64,000 nt of DNA from Acidobacteriota bacterium (GCA_021792795.1 JAJYUB010000006.1:34698-98697); one strand, 5' to 3'; counted from the stretch's first letter, positions 15,628 to 24,870 are shown. Translations and numbers: made by a program. The notes: a model not told the origin generated them from the letters alone.

Positions 15628-17663
15628 GGACCTTGCCCATTGCGTGGAAATCTCGCCTGCATTTCTGCCGAACGATGGGGCTGGTGTTCCCTTGGATGAT
15701 CTCGTTTTTGGCTGCCGCGCAGATCGCCCCCGCTATACAGCCGCCAGGTAAAGCTCCACCCATCCACATCAGTAGCTACTCGATCGAGGTGAGCCTCGAC
15801 CCCGCGCATCGTTCCCTCACGGTGAAAGCGAAGGTGGACTTCACGGCGCTAGAAAACCTTGCGACAGTCGAATTCCGATTGAACCCCGTCTTGCACGTTG
15901 CTAGCGTCACCGATGGCTCAGGAAATTTTTTGAGCGCGACGCAAGACGACGGGAAGATCGTCGTCACGCCTGCCAGTTCTCTCGCTCTGGGCAGCGACGT
16001 CGCGTGGACCTTCACCTACAGCGGAGTTTTCGACGCGAATTCCAGGAACGTCCTCCGCCTGGCTTCCATCGGCGATCCGGTCAGCTATCTGCTCTATCGC
16101 GCGGATTGGTTTCCGGTGGTTGGGGATGGAACGAAGCGTTTCAGATCGACAATCCACGTACATGTGCCGGTCGGGGAGCGCGTGCTGGGAAGCGGCCCCA
16201 CAGGAACGCCGCATCCGGATGCGAACGGCCATATGGTGTTCGATTTCGACTGGCCGCATTCTGGATTTCCGGGCACGATTATTGCTGGAAAATTCGAAGG
16301 ACCGTTCGCCGTCGATACTGGCTCGCAGGTGCGTGTGTATTTGATGCATCGCGGAGCGGGCCCAAAGCCAGCCGCGCCGCGGATCGACGGTCAGGCAATC
16401 GCCGCAACCGCCGCAAAGCAATACAGCGAGTTCGCTGCGCAATTTGGCCCGACAGAAACAGGCCAGTTGAATATCGTCGAACTGCCGGCCGATACCTTGC
16501 CAGCAGCCTGGGCGCCAGAAATAGCGGCGATCGCGGGCAATCAACTCGACACGACGGATTACGCGCGATTGCTGGCCAATACCATTGCCCGTCAGTGGTG
16601 GGGGGAGCAGGTTAGCCCCGCATCGAGGAACGATGCCTGGATCACGAATGGCATGTGCCGCTATGCGGAACTTGAGAACCTGGGCCGCACGTCCACACCC
16701 GCCGTTGCGGCGGACGCCATTCTCAACGTGTCGGCCAGCGCGCTGGCCGACAACAAGGTCCCCCTGGCGGAAGTGGCGCGCTATCCCGAGTTTTCTCGCG
16801 AGTTCGAGGCAATGACCTACGACAAGGGCGCGATGATCTTCCGCATGTTGCGGTGGCAGATTGGCGATGCGGCCTTCCAGCAGACGCTGCGCGGCATTCT
16901 GTCGCAGAGCGACAAATCCACTTCCTCGGCAAAGGTCGAACAGATCGCCGAAGCCGCGTCCCGCGAAAACCTGCGACCTTTTTTTGCGCAGTGGTTGAAC
17001 AACACCGGCGCGCCAACGCTCGACGACAAATGGACGCTCTATCGGTTGGGCAGTAATCAGGGCTTCCGGACTATGGGAGAAATCGACGAGGACCTGGACC
17101 TGTTCCAGATGCCGGTCGAGGTGCAGGTGGAGACGGAGGGCAAGACCGTCACAAAGCGGGTGGACGTAATGGGGCCGCAGACCCAGTTCACCATCGATAC
17201 GTTTGGGATTCCGCGCAAGGTTTCGCTCGATCCGCAGCGCTGGTTGCTGAGAAACGACACTGCCTTGCAAGTACGCGTGCATATTCTGCGCGGGATGGCC
17301 AAGGCTGCTGCGAACGATAATTCGGAAGCAATCGCGGAGTATCGCGCGGCATTGGCACTCGATGCCACCAGTTCACTGGCAAGCTATCGGCTGGGCGAAG
17401 TGTATTTCCGGCAGCGCAACTATCAGGCGGCGGAGGACGCGTTTCGGGCCGCCCTGAACGGCGATGGCGTTCCCAAGTGGACAGAAGCGTGGAGCGACTT
17501 GCAGCTCGGCAGAATCTTCGACGCCTCGGGTCAGCGCGACCGCGCCATCAACGAGTATCGCGAGGCGATGGAGACCCACGACGATACCTCCGGCGCCGTG
17601 ACGCTGGCGGGCCATTCTCTGAAGCACCCGTATGCGCCGCCGGAGGGTGCGGCGCGACACTGA
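15624..17663 (+). CDS. M1-aminopeptidase-like protein without zinc ligands, with C-terminal TPRs
   Basis: A 679-residue exported protein: an N-terminal hydrophobic segment (about 18-34), an M1-type beta domain, an M1 catalytic-like domain, and two or three TPR-like repeats (about 560-670). At the active site the family motif HExxH is N319-T-I-A-R323 followed by QWWG, and the glutamate expected 18 residues later is N342 in DAWITNGM. All three zinc ligands and the catalytic glutamate are therefore replaced, while the flanking residues and the tyrosine in MTYDKGA are kept. It should be a pseudoenzyme, possibly a peptide-binding or scaffold protein. It overlaps lpxB by 4 bases (ATGA). Confidence 0.85.
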   Translation: MRTLPIAWKSRLHFCRTMGLVFPWMISFLAAAQIAPAIQPPGKAPPIHISSYSIEVSLDPAHRSLTVKAKVDFTALENLATVEFRLNPVLHVASVTDGSGNFLSATQDDGKIVVTPASSLALGSDVAWTFTYSGVFDANSRNVLRLASIGDPVSYLLYRADWFPVVGDGTKRFRSTIHVHVPVGERVLGSGPTGTPHPDANGHMVFDFDWPHSGFPGTIIAGKFEGPFAVDTGSQVRVYLMHRGAGPKPAAPRIDGQAIAATAAKQYSEFAAQFGPTETGQLNIVELPADTLPAAWAPEIAAIAGNQLDTTDYARLLANTIARQWWGEQVSPASRNDAWITNGMCRYAELENLGRTSTPAVAADAILNVSASALADNKVPLAEVARYPEFSREFEAMTYDKGAMIFRMLRWQIGDAAFQQTLRGILSQSDKSTSSAKVEQIAEAASRENLRPFFAQWLNNTGAPTLDDKWTLYRLGSNQGFRTMGEIDEDLDLFQMPVEVQVETEGKTVTKRVDVMGPQTQFTIDTFGIPRKVSLDPQRWLLRNDTALQVRVHILRGMAKAAANDNSEAIAEYRAALALDATSSLASYRLGEVYFRQRNYQAAEDAFRAALNGDGVPKWTEAWSDLQLGRIFDASGQRDRAINEYREAMETHDDTSGAVTLAGHSLKHPYAPPEGAARH

Positions 17664-17677
17664 ATCAACAAAAAAGG

Positions 17678-17708
17678 CCCAGGTTAGCTTCGCGAACCTG
17701 GGGCATCC
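17678..17708. repeat. Intergenic hairpin with GGGGCATCC tail
   Basis: CCCAGGTT (17678-17685) pairs with AACCTGGG (17695-17702) around a GC-rich loop, followed by GCATCC. It lies between the convergent ends of the M1-like gene and the 61-residue gene, where a bidirectional terminator would be expected. A run of A residues precedes it, which reads as a U-run on the minus strand, so it could terminate the small gene. Confidence 0.55.
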
Positions 17709-17732
17709 GGATGTCGCCCACACAGGGCCAAA

Positions 17733-17918
17733 TTATTTTTTGTCTTCCAGGGCAGCGAGCACGTCCGCCACAGTAGGCTGGACCTGCAGCATGTACTCGC
17801 GAACCCTCTTCCTTTCCTCCGGTGGCAACGAGGGCAACACCACCAGCAGGCGACGCAGCGTGGTGCCGATATCGTCGGCGTAATTCATCATGCGGATGGC
17901 TTCTCCAGTAAGGGGCAT
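17733..17918 (-). CDS. Small hypothetical protein (61 aa)
   Basis: Not recognised. A 61-residue, mostly helical, charged soluble protein without a signal or membrane segment. It contains the pattern LPPEERKRVREYML followed by VADVLAALED, which suggests two amphipathic helices. The start at 17918 is supported by GAGGAG 6 bases upstream; the frame is open to 17987 but without such a site. It lies downstream of malQ on the same strand, with its own upstream region, and ends facing the M1-like gene. Confidence 0.7.
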   Translation of the reverse strand: MPLTGEAIRMMNYADDIGTTLRRLLVVLPSLPPEERKRVREYMLQVQPTVADVLAALEDKK

Positions 17919-18050
17919 CGTTTCTCCTCGGAAATGAATGGATGTTGTTATTGTAAGGCGTGCAAGCAGCTCGGCGATGGAATCCACAACGTATCCCTAC
18001 TGTGCGATTTGAACCGCCTGTCCGTACAGGGCACGGCTAGCCGTCGCAAT

Positions 18051-19616
18051 TTATGTGGATTCACCGGAGGCATCGGCGGCGGGTTCGGCGAGCGGGTTCG
18101 CGATGGAAGCACTGTTGGGATCGACCCAGCCGTCGCGGTCCGTCACTTCGGTCAGGGCCGCCAGCTTCTTCGCGGTCCATGACTGCAGGGCATCCTGACG
18201 ATAGCGCCAGGCCCAATTCCCATCAGGCTGCGCCGGGGTGTTCATGCGCGCTTCGCCGTCCAGTTGCAGCACATCCTGCATGGGGAACAGGCAAAGCCGC
18301 GCGACCGAAGCGGCCGCGCCGCGCATCATCGCCCACACAATACCGTCGTCGCCAGGATGAAGATAGGCTGCGATGGCCGCCCGTTCGGTTTCGTTGGTGT
18401 GGCGCCACCAGCCCAGGGTGGTGTTGTTGTCGTGCGTGCCGGTATAGATGACCATGTTTTCTTCGCAGCGGTGCGGCAAGTGCAGATGCGCGCCGCGGTC
18501 GCTGAAGCCGAATTGCATGACTCGCATCCCCGGCATGCCGAAACTCTTGCGCATTTGCTCCACCTCCGGCGTAATGACGCCGAGGTCTTCCGCAATCAGA
18601 GGCAGGTCGCCCAGTTCCTTGTAGAGACGAGAAAAAAGTTCAGTCCCGAGCGCCTTCATCCACGTGCCGCGAATCGCGGTTTGGTCCTCCGCGGGAATCG
18701 CCCAATAGGATTCGAAGCCGCGGAAATGGTCGAGCCGCAGCATGTCGCAGAGCGCCAGCGCGCGGCGAAAACGCGCCACCCACCAGTCGAAGTTGTTGCT
18801 GGCCAGCACGTCCCATCGATAGAGGGGATTGCCCCAGCGCTGCCCGGTCGGGCTGAAGTAATCCGGCGGAACGCCGGCAACATGGAGGGCGTTTTTCTGG
18901 TCGTCCAGCTCGAAGATGTCCGGATGCACCCAGACATCGGAGCTATCGTAGTTGACGAAGATGGCCATGTCGCCAATGAAACGGATCTTCCGCTCGCTAC
19001 AGTAATTGCGCAGATGCATCCATTGTTCCTGAAAAAAGAATTGGATGACCTTCTGCACTCTCCGCTCGCGATCGCGGTCCGCGAAAAGACGCTCCATGGC
19101 CTCCGCCGCGCGATGAACGTATTCCGCCGGCCATGCCGACCAGGCGGCACCGGCGAACAGGGTCCGAAGCACGCTGAAGCTGGCATAGTCGTCCAGCCAG
19201 TATTGGTTGTCGCGGCAGAAGTCCTCGAAGCGTTCTCTTATTTCCGCCTGCGCGCGGTCCAAAAAATTCGCTGCGGCCCGCTCCAGCAAGGGACGCTTGC
19301 ACGCCGCTGTCTGCTCGAAGTCAACCGGACCTTCTGCGCTGGGCAGATTGGCCAGGCAATCGCCCGCAAGCCATCCTTGCTCAACCAGTGTTTCAATACT
19401 GATGAACAAGGGATTGCCCGCGAACGCGGACAGCGCGGAATACGGAGAATTGCCGTAGCCAGTGGGACTGAGCGGCAACACCTGCCAATATTGCTGCTTG
19501 GCGGCCGCGAGGAAGTCCGCGAACGCGTAGGCCGCAGGCCCGAGATCGCCAATGCCGCCGCGGGAAGGCAGAGAAGACAAGTGTAGAAGGACGCCCGACG
19601 CGCGTTCGGTAAGCAT
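18051..19616 (-). CDS. malQ: 4-alpha-glucanotransferase (amylomaltase, GH77)
   Basis: A 521-residue cytoplasmic enzyme that transfers maltooligosaccharide segments between glucans in maltose or glycogen metabolism. The N terminus SSLPSRGGIGDLG is typical. Catalytic regions are LRLDHFRGFE (nucleophile aspartate), LIAEDLGVITPEV (acid/base glutamate) and GTHDNNTTLGWW (third aspartate). The length is that of the bacterial short form. The start at 19616 has GGAG 7 bases upstream; the longer open frame to 19721 runs into the hairpin region and shows no similarity. Confidence 0.93.
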   Translation of the reverse strand: MLTERASGVLLHLSSLPSRGGIGDLGPAAYAFADFLAAAKQQYWQVLPLSPTGYGNSPYSALSAFAGNPLFISIETLVEQGWLAGDCLANLPSAEGPVDFEQTAACKRPLLERAAANFLDRAQAEIRERFEDFCRDNQYWLDDYASFSVLRTLFAGAAWSAWPAEYVHRAAEAMERLFADRDRERRVQKVIQFFFQEQWMHLRNYCSERKIRFIGDMAIFVNYDSSDVWVHPDIFELDDQKNALHVAGVPPDYFSPTGQRWGNPLYRWDVLASNNFDWWVARFRRALALCDMLRLDHFRGFESYWAIPAEDQTAIRGTWMKALGTELFSRLYKELGDLPLIAEDLGVITPEVEQMRKSFGMPGMRVMQFGFSDRGAHLHLPHRCEENMVIYTGTHDNNTTLGWWRHTNETERAAIAAYLHPGDDGIVWAMMRGAAASVARLCLFPMQDVLQLDGEARMNTPAQPDGNWAWRYRQDALQSWTAKKLAALTEVTDRDGWVDPNSASIANPLAEPAADASGEST

Positions 19617-19707
19617 GGCTTCTCCGTGTTTCGGCACCGAAAGGCCGCACTCCGCCTTGTCGAAAAACTCGCCTACCTTATAGGACGTATTCCTTGAGCA
19701 ATCCACA

Positions 19708-19747
19708 CCCTTCCTCCGCAAGAAATATGTTTCATGCGGAGGAAGGG
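19708..19747 (-). terminator. Long hairpin downstream of ppiD
   Basis: CCCTTCCTCCGCA (19708-19720) pairs perfectly over 13 bp with TGCGGAGGAAGGG (19735-19747) around a 14-base loop. It begins just past the ppiD stop on the minus strand and before the malQ start, the place for a terminator between the two genes. There is no long U-run, so termination is inferred from position and stem strength. Confidence 0.6.
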
Positions 19748-19749
19748 GA

Positions 19750-21714
19750 CTACATGCCGGATTGGGTCCCTGTGAGCGCTTTCTTGTTGTAATGGATCAG
19801 GCCGTGCTCAATAAAGCGCTGCTCCAGCGAGCTGGCGAACACAGCGAACGCAGTCTCGCGCCGCTGCTGCACCAGCTTGTCGCGCGTTGTGTCCAGATTC
19901 TGCTGGATCTGGACCTCGGTGGGCGCCTGCTTATCCAGAAGCTTCAACACCACGCCGGTGCGCTCCGTATAGATCGGCCCGCTGATCTGTCCGGGCTGCA
20001 GCGTAAAGGCGACCGCGCCCTGTGTCGCCATGTCGCCAAGCTGGGGAACCTGGCCGGTGCTGTCCACCAGATCGCTGGTCAACACGGTCGCGCCGACTTC
20101 TTTGGCTGCCTTGTCCAAACCTTCTTCATGGGCCTTGATGGCAAGCTGCTGCGTGCGGCTATGCAACAGGGACGCGATTTGCCGGTCGCGAAAATCCTCC
20201 AGCAGGTGCGCCTTGTAGGCATCGAAGGTGGGGGCGTGCGCGGCAACGACGTTCAACACCGTATAGACTGCGTATCCTTCTCCGGTGGAGGCGCTTTGCG
20301 GGGCTGCGCCGGGCTTGGTTGCAAATGCGCCCTTCAGCAGTTGGGAGCCATCCGCCAGGCCGGGGACTACACCGCTCTGCTGCAGCAGATCGGTCGTGAC
20401 CACCTGCAGATGGTTCTGTTCCGCCATCTTTTGCAAGCCGACTTGCTGCGCTTGCGCCTGCAACTTGGCCGCATAATCCTGGGCTGCCTTCGCCTGCGCC
20501 TGCTGGGTCAGGTTCGCCAGAATCAAATCGTGGACTTCATCGACGGACTTCAAATGGGCCGGCTGTTTTTCTTCCACCTGCAGAATGTGAAAGCCGAATT
20601 GCGTGCGAATCACCGGGGACAGCTGACCCGGCTGCAACGAGAAAGCGGTCTGATCGAAGGCCGGCACGGTGGCCCCGTGTTGAATGAATCCGAGTTCCCC
20701 GCCCTGCGTTTTGCTGCCCGGATCGTCAGAATATTTTTTCGCGAGGTCGGCGAAATTGCCGCCAGCCTTCAACTGCTTCAGAATATCGTCCGCCTTCGCC
20801 TTGGCAGCCGCAACGGTTTGCGCGTTGGCGTTCGACGGAACCTTGATGAGGATATGCCGCACCCGCACTTGTTCCGGCACCTGGAACTGCTGATGATGGT
20901 CGTTGTAATACTGCTGCACGTCGGCGCCGCTGACTTGAGGCACTCCGCCGGGGACCTGGTTCAGCGCGAACGCTACGTACTGTACTTTGCGGGTCTCAGG
21001 AATCGCAGTGGCATAGCGCGCGGCATTCTGCTGAAAGAAAGTTTTCAGTTCAGCGTCGGAAGGCGTAATTTGCTTGCGCAATTCGGCATCCGACAGCACG
21101 GCATATTGAAACTTCACTTTGGTCGCCTGCTTCAGATATGCGTCGCGGACCGTGGCATTGGGCACCGTCAAACCGCCGGTGATGAACGCCTCCAGACGGT
21201 TGATCAGTATCTCCTCTTTCAACTGCTGTTCAAACTCCGTGCGAGACATGTTGAAGTTGTTCTGCACAAAATCGTCATAGCGGTCTTCGCCGATAAATTT
21301 GCCGTCGGGAAATAGCGCGGGCGCAAACGGACCGTGCATCAGCTCGTTCTGCACGTCCGTATCGGTTACGCTCAAGCCCAGTCTCCCAGCTTCCTGCACC
21401 AGCACCGCTCGCTGCACCAGGGCCTGGCCGGCGCGCTGCATCAAAAACGGCAATACGAAATCCGGATAGTGGTTCTGTTGCTGCATGCGCTGCGCGACTT
21501 GCTGCACTTCCGTCAGGTGCACGTCGGTCGAGGAACCGAGCATGCGTCCAAAAATACTGTCGCTATGCACAATGGCATACGTGTCGCCGGTGGAAGCAGC
21601 GTCCTGAAAGATGCCGGGAACAAGCGTAATCACCATCAGAATGGCGGTGATGGAGATGAGTGCAATAAAAATGCCCTTGACCAAGCGGCTGTCCTGCTGA
21701 AGAAAACGAATCAT
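19750..21714 (-). CDS. ppiD: Membrane-anchored periplasmic peptidyl-prolyl isomerase (PpiD/SurA type)
   Basis: A 654-residue folding factor for exported proteins. A single N-terminal membrane anchor (about 14-33) follows a short basic cytoplasmic tail. A SurA_N-like helical domain spans roughly 60-260. A parvulin domain lies at about 275-380 (VRHILIKVP to FGFHILQVEEKQPA), and a long C-terminal region resembles a second, degenerate isomerase domain. The arrangement is that of PpiD. It is the first gene of its strand segment after the BON-protein gene and ends at the strong hairpin at 19708-19747. Confidence 0.88.
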   Translation of the reverse strand: MIRFLQQDSRLVKGIFIALISITAILMVITLVPGIFQDAASTGDTYAIVHSDSIFGRMLGSSTDVHLTEVQQVAQRMQQQNHYPDFVLPFLMQRAGQALVQRAVLVQEAGRLGLSVTDTDVQNELMHGPFAPALFPDGKFIGEDRYDDFVQNNFNMSRTEFEQQLKEEILINRLEAFITGGLTVPNATVRDAYLKQATKVKFQYAVLSDAELRKQITPSDAELKTFFQQNAARYATAIPETRKVQYVAFALNQVPGGVPQVSGADVQQYYNDHHQQFQVPEQVRVRHILIKVPSNANAQTVAAAKAKADDILKQLKAGGNFADLAKKYSDDPGSKTQGGELGFIQHGATVPAFDQTAFSLQPGQLSPVIRTQFGFHILQVEEKQPAHLKSVDEVHDLILANLTQQAQAKAAQDYAAKLQAQAQQVGLQKMAEQNHLQVVTTDLLQQSGVVPGLADGSQLLKGAFATKPGAAPQSASTGEGYAVYTVLNVVAAHAPTFDAYKAHLLEDFRDRQIASLLHSRTQQLAIKAHEEGLDKAAKEVGATVLTSDLVDSTGQVPQLGDMATQGAVAFTLQPGQISGPIYTERTGVVLKLLDKQAPTEVQIQQNLDTTRDKLVQQRRETAFAVFASSLEQRFIEHGLIHYNKKALTGTQSGM

Positions 21715-21850
21715 GTGCGGGCAACGACCTTACACCCGAGGCGGCGCCCCGGACGGGATTGACTCAGCCCCAAATTTCGCAAGGGACATCGTTGTTTCAG
21801 TATAAATGGACGGCCGCTTCCACCGTGCGGGCCGCGCGGGGGAGGCTTGC

Positions 21851-23125
21851 TCAATACGGGTAGCCTCCCGGAGGACCGCCGGGGGGATAATATCCCGGTG
21901 GAGGCGCGATTGGGCCGGGTGGGGGCGGGTAGCCGGGAGCATAGTACCCGCGCGGCCTGCGACCGTAGGCTGCGGGAGGGACCTGGGAAGCGAGCATGCG
22001 AATCTCCCCCACGGTGGGTTCGCGCACCGTCAACGGAGCGTTCAGATAAAAGGTGAGCACCGATTCAGAGGGAATGATGATTCTCGGGCCGGAGGACAGG
22101 GACGAAATTCCCGCGCCACCCAGGCCGCCCAGCAGACCGCCCAACAGCGCCCCGGGACCGCGACCGAAAGCTCCGCCGACAAGTGCGCCCATGACTGCGC
22201 CGCCGCCAATGTTGGCCGCCGACTGGCCGCCTTTGCCCGGGCCGCCGCGCGCCCAGACGTAGCTGCTCATCTGATAATGCGTGTTGGCGACATTCAGGCC
22301 GGTCAATTGCAGCGCCAGTTGCGGACGCCCCTTGATATGCCCTGGGCCGCGCGCGTCGATCACCATCCCCATCACCTGCGCGCCGCGGGGAATCGCAATG
22401 GCTCCGTTCTGAAGCACGATGTCCTTCACCAGAATTCCGCTAAACGGAGTGTTGAGTTCCGTGTGGTGGGTGTCGATGGTCTGCATCATGATCACGTACA
22501 TCGGCGTTCCGTTTGCCACCGTGACCATGACCGGCTGGGATTGCGTGTCGTAGACCGGCGGAGGCGATTGCGGAGATTGCGGAGATTGCGGCGACGAAGG
22601 AGATTGCGGCGACATTCCATTCCGGTTCTGGCCGTAGCCCGGAGGCGGAGGCGGCGGACCCTGCTGGTTGCCGGGCTGCCCGCCATTCTGGCCGCCACCA
22701 TTCTGGCCATTGAAACCGGGCGCGACGGCGGGTACGGTCCCGATCGTGATCTTGTCTTCCACGTTCTTGACGCCGGCAACCGACTTCACCATGTCCTCGG
22801 CCTGGGTCTTCAACTCCTGCGTGGGGACGGTGCCGGTCAAGGTCGCGGTGCCGTCATGCACCCAGATGCCTAAATCCAGCGGACGCAGGGTATTGGACGC
22901 CATCAATTTGCTGTTGATGTCCTCGGCAATGGCGCTGTCGGCCCGCTGTCCGGCGGCTGGCTGGGTCACGGCTTGCGTTGAGGGAGGGGGTGGGGTGGTT
23001 TGCGCCGATGCCGCCACGCCAAACCAAACCACGCCCGACAGCACCGCACCGGCGGCGAGGCTGCGGCCCAGGCGCGCCATTCTGCGCCAAAGCAGGGGAT
23101 GAACGTTCAAATCCTCAATGGTCAC
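21851..23125 (-). CDS. Exported BON-domain and glycine-zipper protein with Pro/Gly/Gln-rich linkers
   Basis: A 424-residue low-complexity exported protein. A signal-like segment (about 20-42) is followed by a BON domain (about 60-130; WVHDGTATLTGTVP and VAGVKNVEDKI), which usually binds phospholipid surfaces. A Pro/Gly/Gln-rich linker contains a tandem SPQ repeat. A beta-rich domain (about 195-290) includes IPRGAQVMGMVIDARG, and a glycine zipper (about 305-345; GGGAVMGALVGGAFGRG) may insert in or span the membrane. The tail is rich in Pro, Gly and Tyr. The GTG start at 23125 follows AGAGGGA; an ATG at 23080 is an alternative. Probably an outer-envelope protein; its exact role is unknown. Confidence 0.75.
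   Translation of the reverse strand: MTIEDLNVHPLLWRRMARLGRSLAAGAVLSGVVWFGVAASAQTTPPPPSTQAVTQPAAGQRADSAIAEDINSKLMASNTLRPLDLGIWVHDGTATLTGTVPTQELKTQAEDMVKSVAGVKNVEDKITIGTVPAVAPGFNGQNGGGQNGGQPGNQQGPPPPPPGYGQNRNGMSPQSPSSPQSPQSPQSPPPVYDTQSQPVMVTVANGTPMYVIMMQTIDTHHTELNTPFSGILVKDIVLQNGAIAIPRGAQVMGMVIDARGPGHIKGRPQLALQLTGLNVANTHYQMSSYVWARGGPGKGGQSAANIGGGAVMGALVGGAFGRGPGALLGGLLGGLGGAGISSLSSGPRIIIPSESVLTFYLNAPLTVREPTVGEIRMLASQVPPAAYGRRPRGYYAPGYPPPPGPIAPPPGYYPPGGPPGGYPY
22564..22620. repeat. Nine-base tandem repeat inside the BON protein gene
   Basis: The unit GGAGATTGC and close variants is repeated in tandem, encoding the SPQ-type triplet repeat of the linker on the minus strand. Unit length is a multiple of three, so copy-number change would lengthen or shorten the linker without a frameshift. 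Confidence 0.7.
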
Positions 23126-23225
23126 GAAACTGTCCCTCTTGTTGAAAGATTTCTTCTTCTATGCAGACGTCCGCGCCGCCAAAAAGTTGCTGGAAAGTTG
23201 ATGCTGCGAATTCAAGCTTGCTCTC

Positions 23226-24110
23226 TCAGGATGCGCCGGGCATAATTCCACGCGATCCAAGCCGTTCAAAGATTGCATCCCAGACCCCTCGGAGCATGTA
23301 TTTTATTTTCACCCATCGATCCTGCTCAAACAGCAGCAGAGCGACGGTTCCCTTCCAAAAATCAGTCAGCTCGTATGCCGTCCATTCTCGATCCTTACCC
23401 CTGTAGCGCCTCAGCAGAACGATGCGATTCCGCGTGATGAAATACCGGCGCTGCGGATTGTGATTTGTCACAAAAATGTGGCGTCGGGCAAACACATGCG
23501 GCGTCATCTTTCCCAAAGTATGGTTGAGCACTACATTAGACTCCACGATCCGGTACCCGGTAGCTCTCATACGTAGGGCATACTCGGTATCCACGCCGTC
23601 TATGAAAAGTTGGTCTTCAAATGGGCCGAGTTTCCGGTACGTCTCGCTCTTCATCAGCGCGCCGGAGGTCATATACATGAGCGGTTCCCCGTTCGAGCCT
23701 CGCGGAAAAGGCCACACCGCGCCAAGCTTAGCATCGCGATAGATGGGACACACGACGCCTATTCTCGTTGGGTCGCTCGACTCGACATACGCAGAAATCA
23801 GTCCGTCGATGTAGCCGTCCCCGATGTGGCTATCCTGATCGAACGTAACGATCCATTCGCAGCCCAGCGAGATCGCTCGTTGCACGCCGATATTCAGCGC
23901 CGTGGCGATCCCAAGGTTTCTTCTGTTGCGGATGACAGTGCATCCACCCCGCTGTTCCAGTTCGTCGATCACGGTTTGCGGGTTGCTACTGGGAGTGTTA
24001 TCGACGACAACAACATGGCCCACCTGCCCCGCCAGGATTTCAATATTCCGCAACAGCTCTCGCGACGGATTATAGGAAACAACGACCGCGCCGATCAGGG
24101 GATTTCCCAT
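23226..24110 (-). CDS. Family 2 glycosyltransferase (rhamnosyltransferase-like)
   Basis: A 294-residue GT-A fold glycosyltransferase. It begins with IGAVVVSYNPS and has NRRNLGIATALNIG and FDQDSHIGDGY, the nucleotide-sugar and metal-binding segment, then TSGALMKSETYRKLG and IDGVDTEYALR. This set matches RfbF-like rhamnosyltransferases, but the sugar is inferred. The ATG at 24110 is chosen because the domain starts right after it; a TTG at 24152 would overlap the methyltransferase end. It is the last gene of the five-gene polysaccharide operon. Confidence 0.85.
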   Translation of the reverse strand: MGNPLIGAVVVSYNPSRELLRNIEILAGQVGHVVVVDNTPSSNPQTVIDELEQRGGCTVIRNRRNLGIATALNIGVQRAISLGCEWIVTFDQDSHIGDGYIDGLISAYVESSDPTRIGVVCPIYRDAKLGAVWPFPRGSNGEPLMYMTSGALMKSETYRKLGPFEDQLFIDGVDTEYALRMRATGYRIVESNVVLNHTLGKMTPHVFARRHIFVTNHNPQRRYFITRNRIVLLRRYRGKDREWTAYELTDFWKGTVALLLFEQDRWVKIKYMLRGVWDAIFERLGSRGIMPGAS

Positions 24111-24135
24111 ATTGCGTATCCGATGGCAATTGTTG

Positions 24136-24870
24136 CTAAGACTTGCTGGCAAGGGTGATGATGTCGACTTCCTTCACGTCCTGGCGCACGATGGAAAATC
24201 CGACTTCCCGAAGCAGCTGCGCTGCGGTTTCCGGGTCAAACACGTGATGATGCATGGCGCGAAACTCTACATTTCTTAGGCATCGTTCCTTAAATTGTTC
24301 CTGGGTTCCCGCTGGGGGATCGCGCGACAAATCGTGCAGGGCAAGGATTTCATCCAGATGGAAGAGGTCGGTCTCGGGTGTGTCATGTTTGAAATCGTCG
24401 CGCAGATGATCCAGAGAGGTCACCGGACGCCGCCAATCAAACGTAAAGTGACGATTGGGAAGGACCAGAAGCAGAAGCCCGCAGTCACAAATCACTCGTC
24501 TCCATTCCAGCAGCGCCTTGATCGGATTTGCGAGATGCTCCAGGGAGTGGGACGAGAACACGCAATCGTAGGCCGCATCGTTTACCGGGAGTGCTGCGCC
24601 TTCGCAAACCAGAGTCTCTCTGAACCGCACTGCCTCGCTCTGCCACAGAGTGTGCGTCGAATAGTTAACATTGTCGATGCTTCTAAGACAAGAATAGATG
24701 GGCAGCGACCCCGCATCGCCGAAGAGATCGGTCGGACCGCCAACTTCGATCGCCCGCATCCCATTTAGGCGTTGTCGATAAGGTCTCGCGAAAAACTTAG
24801 CCTCAACGCGCCATATCAGGCGTCGACCCGAAGGGCCAACAATATTCCCGATCACTTTTCTAAAAGGCAT
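24136..24870 (-). CDS. Class I SAM-dependent methyltransferase
   Basis: A 244-residue methyltransferase of the Methyltransf_11 type. The SAM-binding motif is AIEVGGPTDLFGDAG, and the family motif YDCVFSSHSLEHLANP with the later LLLLVLPNRHFTFD follows. Its place within the polysaccharide operon suggests it methylates a sugar or end-caps a glycan chain. The start at 24870 has TTAGGAG upstream; the frame is open far beyond but overlaps the WbsX-like gene. The stop lies 25 bases before the GT2 ATG. Confidence 0.82.
   Translation of the reverse strand: MPFRKVIGNIVGPSGRRLIWRVEAKFFARPYRQRLNGMRAIEVGGPTDLFGDAGSLPIYSCLRSIDNVNYSTHTLWQSEAVRFRETLVCEGAALPVNDAAYDCVFSSHSLEHLANPIKALLEWRRVICDCGLLLLVLPNRHFTFDWRRPVTSLDHLRDDFKHDTPETDLFHLDEILALHDLSRDPPAGTQEQFKERCLRNVEFRAMHHHVFDPETAAQLLREVGFSIVRQDVKEVDIITLASKS

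Noticed and set aside
22540..22640. CRISPR-like short repeats
   Set aside because: The repeats are nine bases, directly abutting, inside a coding frame, and have no unique spacers.
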